From the NCBI GenBank assembly GCA_907163375.1, contig CAJQUW010014718.1, positions 1-64,000 of the forward strand: DNA of 64,000 nucleotides, written 5' to 3'. This document shows, piece by piece, positions 11,423-19,264 of the stretch (position 1 is the first letter of the stretch; each line of letters begins with the position of its first letter). The position numbers and the translations under genes were made by a program. Under the pieces are notes generated by a model. That model saw only the letters and a list, made by a program, of their open reading frames with translations, searched no databases and was not told where the DNA came from. The DNA is from Prostheceraeus crozeri (Eukaryota > Platyhelminthes > Polycladida > Euryleptidae).

Positions 11423-12058
11423 ATGACAGATTTTCGTCTATTCACTGATCGCACAATGTGTGTCGCTGGACCAAGTCAGTCCGGTAAAACTACATTTGTA
11501 AATCAATTGCTACAATATAGAAATGAAATGTTTAACAAGGAAATTAAGAGAGTCAAATGGTATTATGGAATATTTCAACCACAACTACATTCTGCACTTC
11601 GCCAGAAAGGTTATGAGGTGAAGCAAGGGTTGCCATCAACTGAGGATATCAAAGCAGGTGACTTACTAGTATTAGATGATCTATTACGAGAAAGCAAATC
11701 TTCAAAGGATGTAACTGAAATGTTCATTCAAACTGCACATCATAGGAAAGCTTTTATTATCTACATCACCCAAAACATCTTCGATGGAGGGAAAGAGCAA
11801 AGAACTAGAAGTTTGAATACGCATTATTTGACAATATTTAAAAATCCAAGAGATAGCAGTCAGATACATCATCTCAGTAGACAGATATTACCTCAACAAC
11901 CTAAAGTACTTTCAAAAATATACGAAGATGTAACAAAGAAACCACATGGTTATCTATTTATTGATCTAACCCAGGAATGTCCGGAACGACTTCGATTTCG
12001 AACAAATATCATACCTAATTCCGCTGAACCAATGACAGTTTTCTCGGTTCACAGTTAG
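11423..12058 (+). CDS. atp: FtsK/HerA-type DNA packaging ATPase (Polinton ATP)
   Basis: A protein of 211 residues with a Walker A motif GPSQSGKT at residues about 16-23 and a Walker B motif LLVLDDL at about 82-88, followed by a Thr/His/Gln-containing sensor region (IIYITQNIF). This is the A32-like branch of the FtsK/HerA superfamily, which packages DNA into capsids in large DNA viruses and is one of the marker genes of Polintons. Length fits the compact Polinton version. It is followed within 40 bases by the next frame, so the two may share a transcript. Confidence 0.9.
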   Translation: MTDFRLFTDRTMCVAGPSQSGKTTFVNQLLQYRNEMFNKEIKRVKWYYGIFQPQLHSALRQKGYEVKQGLPSTEDIKAGDLLVLDDLLRESKSSKDVTEMFIQTAHHRKAFIIYITQNIFDGGKEQRTRSLNTHYLTIFKNPRDSSQIHHLSRQILPQQPKVLSKIYEDVTKKPHGYLFIDLTQECPERLRFRTNIIPNSAEPMTVFSVHS

Positions 12059-12097
12059 TTTTAAGCAATGTACTTTGTTGCCTTATTATTTTCAAAC

Positions 12098-12676
12098 ATG
12101 TCGTATTCAAAGATGGTAGTCATTCCTCAAGAGGAGTATGTACAATTGACTACATTACAAAGTGCACAGGAAGTCAAAAATATAGATCAACCTATTACGA
12201 ATCAACTTAAGGAACTAACACAAAAGGATATGGAAATTCAGAAGATTAAGGATCCCTATCGACGAATGCAGTTAGCAGCTGAAAACATTGACGAAAGGCG
12301 ACAGATTCGTGACAAGTTGCGACGATTTATAACCTTGTCAACACCTCGACCATATCGTGTGCGCGCTGAGCGATTATTTGACTTCATTGATCCACATGTG
12401 AAGTTCAATGAGAGAGGGGAGATAATAGATGAAACAACTGGTGATGTTATTAGAAATAGTCACATAGATGACCTTCTACAATATGCTGTCAGAGATGTAA
12501 GGCGAAAACTAGGTGCACCACAAGGGTGGACATATTTTCAGAAAATTTTATCTGATCAAAATGTACCTCACAATATTATTGGAGGACCGACTGTGAATGA
12601 ATTGGATAGGGGTCACTTACAAGATGGATCAAAGAGTAAAACACCCACGATGGCGGTCAAGCGAGAGCTTGCATGA
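12098..12676 (+). CDS. Coiled-coil Polinton protein between ATPase and integrase
   Basis: The ATG at 12098 is preferred over one 30 bases upstream, because the downstream start (MSYSKMVVIPQEEY) matches the N-terminus usually seen in this Polinton protein class. The N-terminal half is helical and charged (QLKELTQKDMEIQKIKDPY), and the middle is a compact basic domain (RDKLRRFITLSTPRPYRVRA). The position directly upstream of the integrase gene is common in Polintons. Function is unknown; capsid-associated or replication roles are both possible. Confidence 0.6.
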   Translation: MSYSKMVVIPQEEYVQLTTLQSAQEVKNIDQPITNQLKELTQKDMEIQKIKDPYRRMQLAAENIDERRQIRDKLRRFITLSTPRPYRVRAERLFDFIDPHVKFNERGEIIDETTGDVIRNSHIDDLLQYAVRDVRRKLGAPQGWTYFQKILSDQNVPHNIIGGPTVNELDRGHLQDGSKSKTPTMAVKRELA

Positions 12677-12783
12677 TCCCGATGATCTGCAACCAAAAAG
12701 AGCTACTAGGCGCTCAATGCGTGTTGCGAAGGAGTATAGTAAATATTAAGCAAATATGAATTAAGCCTTGCCTCTCTCATATC

Positions 12784-13110
12784 ATGTCGTTACAAAAATT
12801 TTGCTGTTGTTTGAAATCTGCGCTCGAAGGTAAAGCAGAAGAGGGCATAGAGGTTGATATCAATTGTGTTAGCAGTTGCTGTGCGAGTAATACGCGTGCA
12901 AATCAGAACAAAGACGATGAGTACAGCAGTGAAACTCAGAAAGATTTATTACGACTTAAATCATCCCGCAAGTTTCAGTCGTCCGGAGGTTCTAGCCCGT
13001 GCAGCAGGTGTGGGAATAGAGAAAGTCAAGAAGTGGTTGAGGAGTCAACCGACTTACACTCTTCACAAAAATGCGAGAAAGCGGTTTCCAACAAGAAAAT
13101 ATGTTGTTAA
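12784..13110 (+). CDS. Possible small cysteine-rich peptide overlapping integrase start
   Basis: A frame starting at 12784 has a short Cys-rich N-terminus (KFCCCLK; INCVSSCCAS), then runs in another frame over the integrase gene, where it is probably only a shadow. The first 40 residues resemble the short Cys-rich segments I recall upstream of integrases in related elements. It could be a leader peptide, a small gene, or chance. Confidence 0.3.
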   Translation: MSLQKFCCCLKSALEGKAEEGIEVDINCVSSCCASNTRANQNKDDEYSSETQKDLLRLKSSRKFQSSGGSSPCSRCGNRESQEVVEESTDLHSSQKCEKAVSNKKICC

Positions 13111-14005
13111 CAATATAGATAGTCAATGGCAAGCGGACTTGGCTGACATGCAACAGATATCACAGTACAATGATGGCTATAAATACATCTTAACTGTAAT
13201 AGATATTTTATCTCGCTATGCTTGGGCACGTGCGCTGAAATCTAAACGAGGACCAGAAGTTGAAGCGGCTTTTCAGAGCATTTTCGATGAGGGGCGTGTT
13301 CCGCAAAGAATACAGACCGATCAAGGGAAGGAATTCGAAAACTCTCATGTTCGAAGTCTCCTTAAAAGTCATAATGTGGAATTGTTTAGTGTCAAAAGTG
13401 CTTATAAAGCTGCCATGGTTGAGAGGTTCAATCGCACACTGAAGACAAAAATATGGCGCTATTTCACTGCAAAAAATACACATGTTTGGGTAGGTGAGCT
13501 GCAGAAATTTGTTAAGAATTACAATGAAAGCTACCATCGAATCATTAAGATGAAACCAGTTGATGTTACCCCAGATAATGCGATGGATGTATGGCTTCGA
13601 TTGTATGATAAGAAAGCGAAAAACATTTCCAATGAAAAGAAAATTAATGTTGGTGATAGAGTTCGGATTTCAAAGGTTAAGTCTACATTTGAGAAGGGGT
13701 ATCTACCTAATTGGACTGAAGAAGAGTTTTTTGTGGATGAAGTAAATACAAAATTTAGACCCACCATGTATAAATTAATAGATTACCATGGCAATCCAAT
13801 TGAAGGAAAATTTTACTCTTATGAATTGCAAGTAGTAGACAGAAGTGAAGAGGTGTATATGATTGATAAAATAATTAGGAGGAAAGGTCATGGCAATCAA
13901 AGGAAATATCTAGTTAAATGGAAAGGATATCCTGATTCATTCAATAGCTGGATAACGCACCAGGATCTACAAAATGTGGAGATGGGAGACACTCGTAACT
14001 TTTAA
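12917..14005 (+). CDS. int: Chromodomain retroviral-type integrase (Polinton INT)
   Basis: A protein of 362 residues from the ATG at 12917; frame upstream of that start lacks family similarity. The rve catalytic core shows QADLAD (first Asp near residue 74), IQTDQGKEFEN (second Asp near 134) and MVERFNRTLK (Glu near 169), giving DD35E spacing. Ahead of it is the linker usual in Polinton/Ginger integrases (KIYYDLNHPASFSRPE). After it come an SH3-like DNA-binding region (FEKGYLPNW) and a C-terminal chromodomain (residues about 312-355, with YLVKWKGYPDSFNSW). The enzyme joins the element's ends to target DNA; the chromodomain may bias target choice toward marked chromatin. Confidence 0.95.
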   Translation: MSTAVKLRKIYYDLNHPASFSRPEVLARAAGVGIEKVKKWLRSQPTYTLHKNARKRFPTRKYVVNNIDSQWQADLADMQQISQYNDGYKYILTVIDILSRYAWARALKSKRGPEVEAAFQSIFDEGRVPQRIQTDQGKEFENSHVRSLLKSHNVELFSVKSAYKAAMVERFNRTLKTKIWRYFTAKNTHVWVGELQKFVKNYNESYHRIIKMKPVDVTPDNAMDVWLRLYDKKAKNISNEKKINVGDRVRISKVKSTFEKGYLPNWTEEEFFVDEVNTKFRPTMYKLIDYHGNPIEGKFYSYELQVVDRSEEVYMIDKIIRRKGHGNQRKYLVKWKGYPDSFNSWITHQDLQNVEMGDTRNF

Positions 14006-14045
14006 GCTAATATAGCATGTGACTTCTTCCATATATGACTTTAAC

Positions 14046-15623
14046 ATGTCTACTAACTTCAATATCATTCTTCCAAGCAATAGCAACCCCAAGATATTCC
14101 CAAGTAACAAACCATCTCTATACTCTGTTGAATTCGCTAATCCAATTACTCTACATGGACCCCATGAAGTTGCTCTAACTGAAATTACTTATTACAACGA
14201 TATCAGTTTGCTAAAGAACAACTATTTTGAATTACATAAAGAAGTGCGAGAGAAGGATGATTGCTTTCGCATATTTCAAAATAGTCTACATGGTACATGG
14301 GCTTTTCATCATCTAACTTTACATCCTTTTTCAACATCTTTACCATCTGTCCAAAACATGATTAAAATTCAAAAGGCATTTGCAACGTCAACTTTTGATT
14401 CTAAGGTTCCCACAATGAGCTTGCAAGATACAGAAAAGGAAATCGGTAGAATGTTTGAACGAATAAATGATCTCTTCAAGCTGACTTTGAATAAATTCTA
14501 CAAACCAGTCATAAAGGGGTCAACAAAATTGATGAAGGAAGGGAAGCATGTTCTTCTTGTATTAGGTAAGGATTTGAGTCATACTTTTGGGTATTCCAGA
14601 ACAACTTTCTCATCAAGGTATTGGTACAATGGACGTGGGTGGAATTCGGAGAGGAAAGTCACTGATTTTCAATGTAGAATTGTGCCATTGTATGCATTAC
14701 AAAAAAGGAGCATCCGAGTAAAAAATAAATTTGAGGTCATTAGAAGTGTTGAAGACTTTGCAAGAAAGTTTCAAGGATCAGTGCCAGAAACGTTAATGAC
14801 TTGTGAATATAAGAAAGAGAAAGTAACTTTATTTACTGTTGAAACGGAGGCAGAATTTATTGTTTTTACTAAAAAGACGCCATTGGAAAAGTCTGAGTCC
14901 GCTGTTATTGAATTTGGATCTGAAATGATTGGGATGTTTAAGGGCCTTGAAAGCGCACCTTGGTTGACAGAATTAAATGATACATTCAAGGTTCAATTGT
15001 CCTCTTCTAAACTCAAAGTATCAACAAATGCTTCATGGGATATCCACGTATACAGCGAAGACATATCGGGTGATGAATTGTCTACTTCCAGTGAACTTGT
15101 AAAAAGAGTTAATTTGAACATTGAAAGCTTGAAAACGCCATCTGAATTGTGTACAAAGTTAAATGAGTTTGCTGTGGATTACCTTGATGCAGATGAATAT
15201 CACTTTTCTTATGACCCGCATAAGAAACGCATGATTCTAAAGGTAGGGAAGAACTCTCTTATCAAGCTGGATAGCGTGTTAACGACCACATTGGGATTCT
15301 CAAAATCAACTATTTATGAAGGTACATCAATAGGCGATACAGCCCCATCACTAGAGCGTGATATAAGTAACTTATACGTCTATTGTAACATTATTGAATA
15401 TACAAGGGTTGGCGACATTGAGGCCCCACTTCTGCGCACATTTCCTCTCTCATCCGTAAGGAAGCAACTAATCAATCGAGAATTTTTTAATACAATGTAT
15501 CTACCAATCAGCCGAAATTTCATCAATAGAATTGACATATCAATTCATGATGACGCAGGAGAAGTAGTACCGTTCTGTGGTGGTGTTACTGTTTTGACCC
15601 TACATATTAGGTCACGAGAATAA
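14046..15623 (+). CDS. Penton-like minor capsid protein (Polinton)
   Basis: A protein of 525 residues from the first ATG at 14046. The C-terminal 100 residues carry the pattern known from Polinton minor capsid (penton-like single jelly-roll) proteins: LYVYCNIIEYTRVGDIEAP, then LLRTFPL, then FINRIDISIHDDAG and VPFCGGVTVLTLH. The N-terminus (MSTNFNIILPSNSN) and the long beta-rich middle are also usual for this class. It would form capsid vertices. It lies between integrase and major capsid genes, as in other Polintons. The assignment rests on remembered family patterns, not on a search. Confidence 0.75.
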   Translation: MSTNFNIILPSNSNPKIFPSNKPSLYSVEFANPITLHGPHEVALTEITYYNDISLLKNNYFELHKEVREKDDCFRIFQNSLHGTWAFHHLTLHPFSTSLPSVQNMIKIQKAFATSTFDSKVPTMSLQDTEKEIGRMFERINDLFKLTLNKFYKPVIKGSTKLMKEGKHVLLVLGKDLSHTFGYSRTTFSSRYWYNGRGWNSERKVTDFQCRIVPLYALQKRSIRVKNKFEVIRSVEDFARKFQGSVPETLMTCEYKKEKVTLFTVETEAEFIVFTKKTPLEKSESAVIEFGSEMIGMFKGLESAPWLTELNDTFKVQLSSSKLKVSTNASWDIHVYSEDISGDELSTSSELVKRVNLNIESLKTPSELCTKLNEFAVDYLDADEYHFSYDPHKKRMILKVGKNSLIKLDSVLTTTLGFSKSTIYEGTSIGDTAPSLERDISNLYVYCNIIEYTRVGDIEAPLLRTFPLSSVRKQLINREFFNTMYLPISRNFINRIDISIHDDAGEVVPFCGGVTVLTLHIRSRE

Positions 15624-15666
15624 GGCTTTACGCTATTGTGACTTCCATAGTTATTCAATAGTCATA

Positions 15667-16149
15667 ATGACAGGCATTTACAGTAGACCATCATATCAGA
15701 GCGGTTATCCCGTGTTTGTTGGAGGTAGACGACAAGTTGGAGGAGGCATATTTGGTGCACTAAGACGTATGGTTCTTCCAACACTCAAAAAGTATGGCGT
15801 ACCAATCATGAAGCGTGTTGGAAGCAGGGCTTTAGATTTTGGTGCAAATGTTGCAGCTGATGCGCTTCAAGGTGAGGATATCGGTGAATCTATGAAAATG
15901 CGCGCGCAGCAATCTGCCATAGACGCATTAGATGATTTAACAAAGACGAGACGTACAGTTCGGAAGAAGCGTAGGAAGTCAAGACAAGTTGGATCAGGCC
16001 GAGTTACTAAGCAAAGACGCAGGAAAAGTAAAAAGCCGACTAGAGCAGCACGTTCTAAATCTAGACGTCGAGTGAAAACAAGAAAGCGCAAACGAAATTC
16101 CACAGCTACTAGAAACAAGTCAAAACGAAGGAAGACAACATATTTGTAG
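15667..16149 (+). CDS. Highly basic core-like protein with Gly-rich motifs
   Basis: A protein of 160 residues. It starts with a Gly/Arg segment (VFVGGRRQVGGGIFGALRR), then an amphipathic helical stretch, and ends in about 60 residues that are mostly Arg/Lys with Ser/Thr. The tail resembles adenovirus core proteins that condense DNA. QVGG-G near the N-terminus and QVGS-G before the basic tail are possible maturation sites for the protease encoded at 17440. A DNA-condensing virion role is an inference from composition and from its position between the two capsid genes. Confidence 0.65.
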   Translation: MTGIYSRPSYQSGYPVFVGGRRQVGGGIFGALRRMVLPTLKKYGVPIMKRVGSRALDFGANVAADALQGEDIGESMKMRAQQSAIDALDDLTKTRRTVRKKRRKSRQVGSGRVTKQRRRKSKKPTRAARSKSRRRVKTRKRKRNSTATRNKSKRRKTTYL

Positions 16150-16159
16150 AGCTAATACG

Positions 16160-17443
16160 ATGCAGAGTATCAATTCGGCTTTGTGTTTCTTCGATTCTCC
16201 CCCTCATCAGACAGACATCATCTCCTCAACAATTGTAGACATAGTCCCCACAACAAATATCGATGGTAACCAGCAGCCTATTCAGTTTGATATACCTGCC
16301 AATCCTCAAGATTATATTGACTGTCAATCCATTGATTTAGAGTTGTGTATACAAATTAAGAAGACTGATGATACAAATATCGATTCATCCAAGGATAAAG
16401 TGGGATTAGCAAATCTTCCTATTGCCAGTCTGTTCTCAGATGTGTATCTAATATTGAATGACAAACAGATTGAAGGAGGGGATCGAGCATATCCATATGG
16501 AGCATATATACATACAATGACTCAATTTCAAAAGCAAGCTAAACAGTCACACTTGCAAGTTTCTGGGTGGTATGATGATCAGCAAGGGAAATTTGATGAT
16601 GTCTCAAATACAGGGTTGAAAAGACGAATGGATTTAACAGCGGATTCAAAGGAATTATACTTGAAAGGACCCGTCTATCTTGATTTCCTTCGTCAATCGA
16701 GATATCTGCTATCACAGGTTAAAATGCAAATAAAATTTATTCGTGCAAATCCTGAGTTCGCGTTAATGGCTTTTGGAGCTACAAACTATCAAGTCAACAT
16801 AAGTAATGCCGTGCTCAATGTAAGGCGAGTAACAATGAACCCGTCAGTCATCAACGAGCATGCGACAGGATTGAGGAAAAACAATGCAATATATCCAGTT
16901 AATCACAGTGTGTTGACAAACTTCACAATTGGTGCGGGATCATCCTCACATGCCTACCCAAATCTTTTTCCCACTGCAATGCCAAAGGCGGTGTATATCA
17001 CATTTGTGGAAAATGAGGCATTCATTGGTGCTTTTGAAAAGAATCCATTCAATTTCCAACACTTTAATGTTAGCAAACTAGCACTCTATCAGGATGGGAA
17101 ATTTGTATCTTGCAAAGCATATGAGCCTAATTTCAAAGATGGCAAATTCGCACGTGAATATGGTTCTATTTTCACCGCCCTCAACATGTTTAATACAGAC
17201 GATTCAAATGGAATTACAATGGATATGTACAAGAATGGCTACTTCTTCATTATGTACAACCTCACAGCAGATGCAGATCTAGGTGGTGAAAGCGTAGGAG
17301 TTACAAAGCCTGGAAATCTACGACTGGAGGTATCATTTGAGTCACCTTTGAAGAAAACAATTACTTGTCTCATTTATGCTATCTATGATAGCAAAGTTGA
17401 GATAACAAGAATGAGAGACGTGACTGTCAGCTATCAGAGATGA
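16160..17443 (+). CDS. Major capsid protein, double jelly-roll type (Polinton)
   Basis: A protein of 427 residues in one frame from an ATG preceded by GAGCTAATACG. It matches the animal protein class often labelled F54H12.2-like, which is the Polinton major capsid family. Typical features are the Ile/Pro-rich start (PIQFDIPANPQDYIDCQS), SLFSDVYLILNDKQI, a repeated beta-strand pattern in two halves, and a closing strand near LRLEVSFESPLKKTITCLIYA. It would form the trimeric capsomers of an icosahedral shell. Its stop overlaps the protease start by four bases (ATGA), suggesting co-expression. Confidence 0.85.
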   Translation: MQSINSALCFFDSPPHQTDIISSTIVDIVPTTNIDGNQQPIQFDIPANPQDYIDCQSIDLELCIQIKKTDDTNIDSSKDKVGLANLPIASLFSDVYLILNDKQIEGGDRAYPYGAYIHTMTQFQKQAKQSHLQVSGWYDDQQGKFDDVSNTGLKRRMDLTADSKELYLKGPVYLDFLRQSRYLLSQVKMQIKFIRANPEFALMAFGATNYQVNISNAVLNVRRVTMNPSVINEHATGLRKNNAIYPVNHSVLTNFTIGAGSSSHAYPNLFPTAMPKAVYITFVENEAFIGAFEKNPFNFQHFNVSKLALYQDGKFVSCKAYEPNFKDGKFAREYGSIFTALNMFNTDDSNGITMDMYKNGYFFIMYNLTADADLGGESVGVTKPGNLRLEVSFESPLKKTITCLIYAIYDSKVEITRMRDVTVSYQR

Positions 17444-17904
17444 GTAACTTAAGCAACATAGAAATCTTGAGGAAAATGAGGAAAGCTCATCCCTACTCCA
17501 AGACAATATTTCTCAATGTCTTTTCTAGAGATAATTTACCTGATTCAATTCCTTTCTATCCTTGTTCACTTATCATCAATACGGATACCAACAATCTTCC
17601 CGGAAAACATTGGATTGCTGTATACATCAATCGTTATAAAGTTGCCGAATATTTTGACTCTCTTAATCAACCTCGTTTACATGATATCGCATTATGGATG
17701 AACAGGTTTTCCTGGACTGTTAGGAAAGTGACATCGTTCCCACTTCAAAGTAATACATCTCTAATGTGCGGTGGCTATGTACTCTATTTTGTCAATGAGA
17801 GACCATTGAAAAATAACTGTAAAAGTGCTTTAGAACTATTTTCAAAAAACTGTGATAAAAATGATGTAATTCTTACTAAATATGTTGAAACAGTTTTGAA
17901 ATAA
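17440..17904 (+). CDS. pro: Adenain-like cysteine protease (Polinton PRO)
   Basis: A protein of 154 residues. The C5-type catalytic set is visible in order: H57 in GKHWIAVY, an acidic residue in VAEYFDSL (E70/D73), Q103, and C110 in LMCGGYVLYF. In adenoviruses and Polintons this enzyme trims virion proteins. It overlaps the major capsid stop codon by four bases. AATAAA directly after the stop (about 17902-17907) probably ends this transcript. Confidence 0.9.
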   Translation: MSNLSNIEILRKMRKAHPYSKTIFLNVFSRDNLPDSIPFYPCSLIINTDTNNLPGKHWIAVYINRYKVAEYFDSLNQPRLHDIALWMNRFSWTVRKVTSFPLQSNTSLMCGGYVLYFVNERPLKNNCKSALELFSKNCDKNDVILTKYVETVLK

Positions 17905-17973
17905 AGTTTTATGTTGTATCATTAACTTGCTCTCTTTTTTTTTCCAAAACAAGGGTTTATAAGGAAAACAAAA

Positions 17974-18053
17974 ACATGCTCATATTTCATTATCTATTCA
18001 CATATATACAAAAACATGTTCATATTTCATTATCTATCCACATATATACAAAA
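17974..18053. repeat. Two tandem 40-bp units between convergent genes
   Basis: ACATGCTCATATTTCATTAT starts at 17974 and recurs with few changes at 18014. The pair lies in the gap between the end of the plus-strand protease gene and the end of the minus-strand TBP-like frame, where converging transcripts should terminate. Confidence 0.85.
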
Positions 18054-18054
18054 T

Positions 18055-18624
18055 CTACAATTTGGTTTTCATGAAACATTTTTTCAAATCACATATGATG
18101 GGAGGCACATCACTTATGTCTTTAATGCCGGTTATCACAATCTTTCCATTATGGAACACATGAACATGATATGGATGCCAGTTAGTCAATTGAGCTGCTG
18201 GAAATAACTCCACTTCATAAGTTAGATTATGTGATGATGTAACTTTACGGAAATCATAGTGATAGTGTAATTCACATAACACGGTCATTGTCTTCACTTT
18301 CCAATCAGATAATGAATCACCAAGTAAATGTTCCAAAGTTAAGTGTAGATATGAGAGATCACCCTCCATGACCCTTCCAATACATTGGATTGTTCCATTT
18401 GGAAAGAATAGGATAGTGAGAGATCTATCCTTCCTCTGAATCCTCCATGTTAACATTGAGGGTCTTCCAAGATGTAAGCTCGTTGTCGGCTTCAATTTGC
18501 GTTTTATCAGTAACCATTGTTTTCGGTTGGGTATATTCCTCTCGATCTCTTGTAGATTGAGTTTTGACTTTGCTTTTGTAGTCAACATCCGATTTACAAC
18601 TTCCAACCGTTTGATATCCTCCAT
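18055..18624 (-). CDS. TBP-like (TATA-binding protein fold) Polinton protein
   Basis: The frame runs from 18624 to 18055 (189 residues), but family similarity begins only near the ATG at 18456, giving about 133 residues. Two half-repeats in the style of the TBP saddle can be read. The first has SLTILFFPNGTIQCIG, like the TBP strand with phenylalanine/valine residues followed by SGKMVCTG. The second has YEVELFP about 25 residues before VHVFHNGKIVITG, matching the TBP second repeat (YEPELFPGLIYRM ... GKVVLTG) in order and approximate spacing. The first half lacks some N-terminal strands seen in TBP. The frame overlaps the one ending at 18425. A role in recognising the element's own TATA promoters is inferred, not shown. 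Confidence 0.65.
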   Translation of the reverse strand: MEDIKRLEVVNRMLTTKAKSKLNLQEIERNIPNRKQWLLIKRKLKPTTSLHLGRPSMLTWRIQRKDRSLTILFFPNGTIQCIGRVMEGDLSYLHLTLEHLLGDSLSDWKVKTMTVLCELHYHYDFRKVTSSHNLTYEVELFPAAQLTNWHPYHVHVFHNGKIVITGIKDISDVPPIICDLKKCFMKTKL

Positions 18625-18985
18625 CTTTAATGAATGACGTTATCTGTGGTAGTATCTCCCTTGTAAAGGTTTTCCATGTGACGTCACTGAAACGAAAAAA
18701 TCGATATTCAACATCTTCACGTTTTGGTGAACAGACGTATAGTTTGACTGATGAATCACACTTTATCCATACCTTGTCATCGAGAGGAATCTTGATCCGA
18801 GTCTTATGGTTGTCAATGAGATCCGCAAAGTCTTTCAGTGAAGGCAATGAGTCAATACTAATGCAAACGCCACGATGTTTTCGATCACTATTTGCTATTG
18901 AATGACGAAATGCTATTCTTTTAGAATTTGTTATGTGAACGTTTTGAACGTCACTAAGTTTCCATGTTCTAATGTAATGAGGCAT
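18425..18985 (-). CDS. Possible double PC4-like (ssDNA-binding coactivator) protein
   Basis: A protein of 186 residues from the ATG at 18985. Two segments share a strand-strand-helix pattern that resembles PC4/p15: a lysine/arginine-rich strand pair, then GVCISIDSLPSLKDFADLI in the first half and VEYRFFRFSDVTWKTFTREI in the second, comparable with the PC4 strand and helix GISLNPEQWSQLKEQI. The C-terminal 45 residues are polar and probably disordered. PC4 proteins bind single-stranded DNA and assist TBP-dependent transcription, so the neighbouring TBP-like frame fits. The similarity is weak and the function is a guess. It overlaps the TBP-like frame; whether these are overlapping genes or parts of one fossil gene cannot be decided here. 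Confidence 0.4.
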   Translation of the reverse strand: MPHYIRTWKLSDVQNVHITNSKRIAFRHSIANSDRKHRGVCISIDSLPSLKDFADLIDNHKTRIKIPLDDKVWIKCDSSVKLYVCSPKREDVEYRFFRFSDVTWKTFTREILPQITSFIKDGGYQTVGSCKSDVDYKSKVKTQSTRDREEYTQPKTMVTDKTQIEADNELTSWKTLNVNMEDSEEG

Positions 18986-19047
18986 GTTCCGAAAGCTATG
19001 TTTCAAATTTAAGTTTAATGTTTGCCTAAAGTTTGTTATTTTATTAG

Positions 19048-19217
19048 CTCAACATATCGGAATGATGTTGAGTACAAATTCTTCACATATTCATTCACAT
19101 TAGGACTACCTATTTATTAGTAATCATTTCTACATATCGGAAAGATGTAGAAATTTCAATTTTAGTATGACTACTTATGTATTAGTAAGTGTTGCTACAT
19201 GTCGGAAGATGCAGCAA
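19048..19217 (-). ncRNA. Three tandem hairpins with covarying stems and conserved loop
   Basis: Hairpins at 19048-19072 (8-bp stem, CTCAACAT with ATGTTGAG), 19126-19154 (10-bp stem, ATTTCTACAT with ATGTAGAAAT) and 19192-19217 (9-bp stem). The stems differ in sequence but stay paired. The loop is conserved, reading CATTCCGAT, CTTTCCGAT and CTTCCGAC on the minus strand. The single mismatch in the third stem becomes a G-U pair only in minus-strand RNA, which suggests the minus strand is the structured one. Flanking sequence such as TATTAGTAA is also shared, so the array arose by tandem duplication. It lies downstream of the polB stop and upstream of the PC4-like frame. The function is unknown: processing, termination or protein binding are all possible. 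Confidence 0.65.
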
Positions 19218-19251
19218 TCGCAAGATCTATTACAAGTGGAATATTATATTG

Positions 19252-19264
19252 TTTTTATTTAGAC
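19252..19264 (-). terminator. Likely poly(A) signal of PolB
   Basis: Read on the minus strand, AATAAA lies just after the PolB stop codon, in the TTTTTATTTAG context on the plus strand. Confidence 0.5.
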
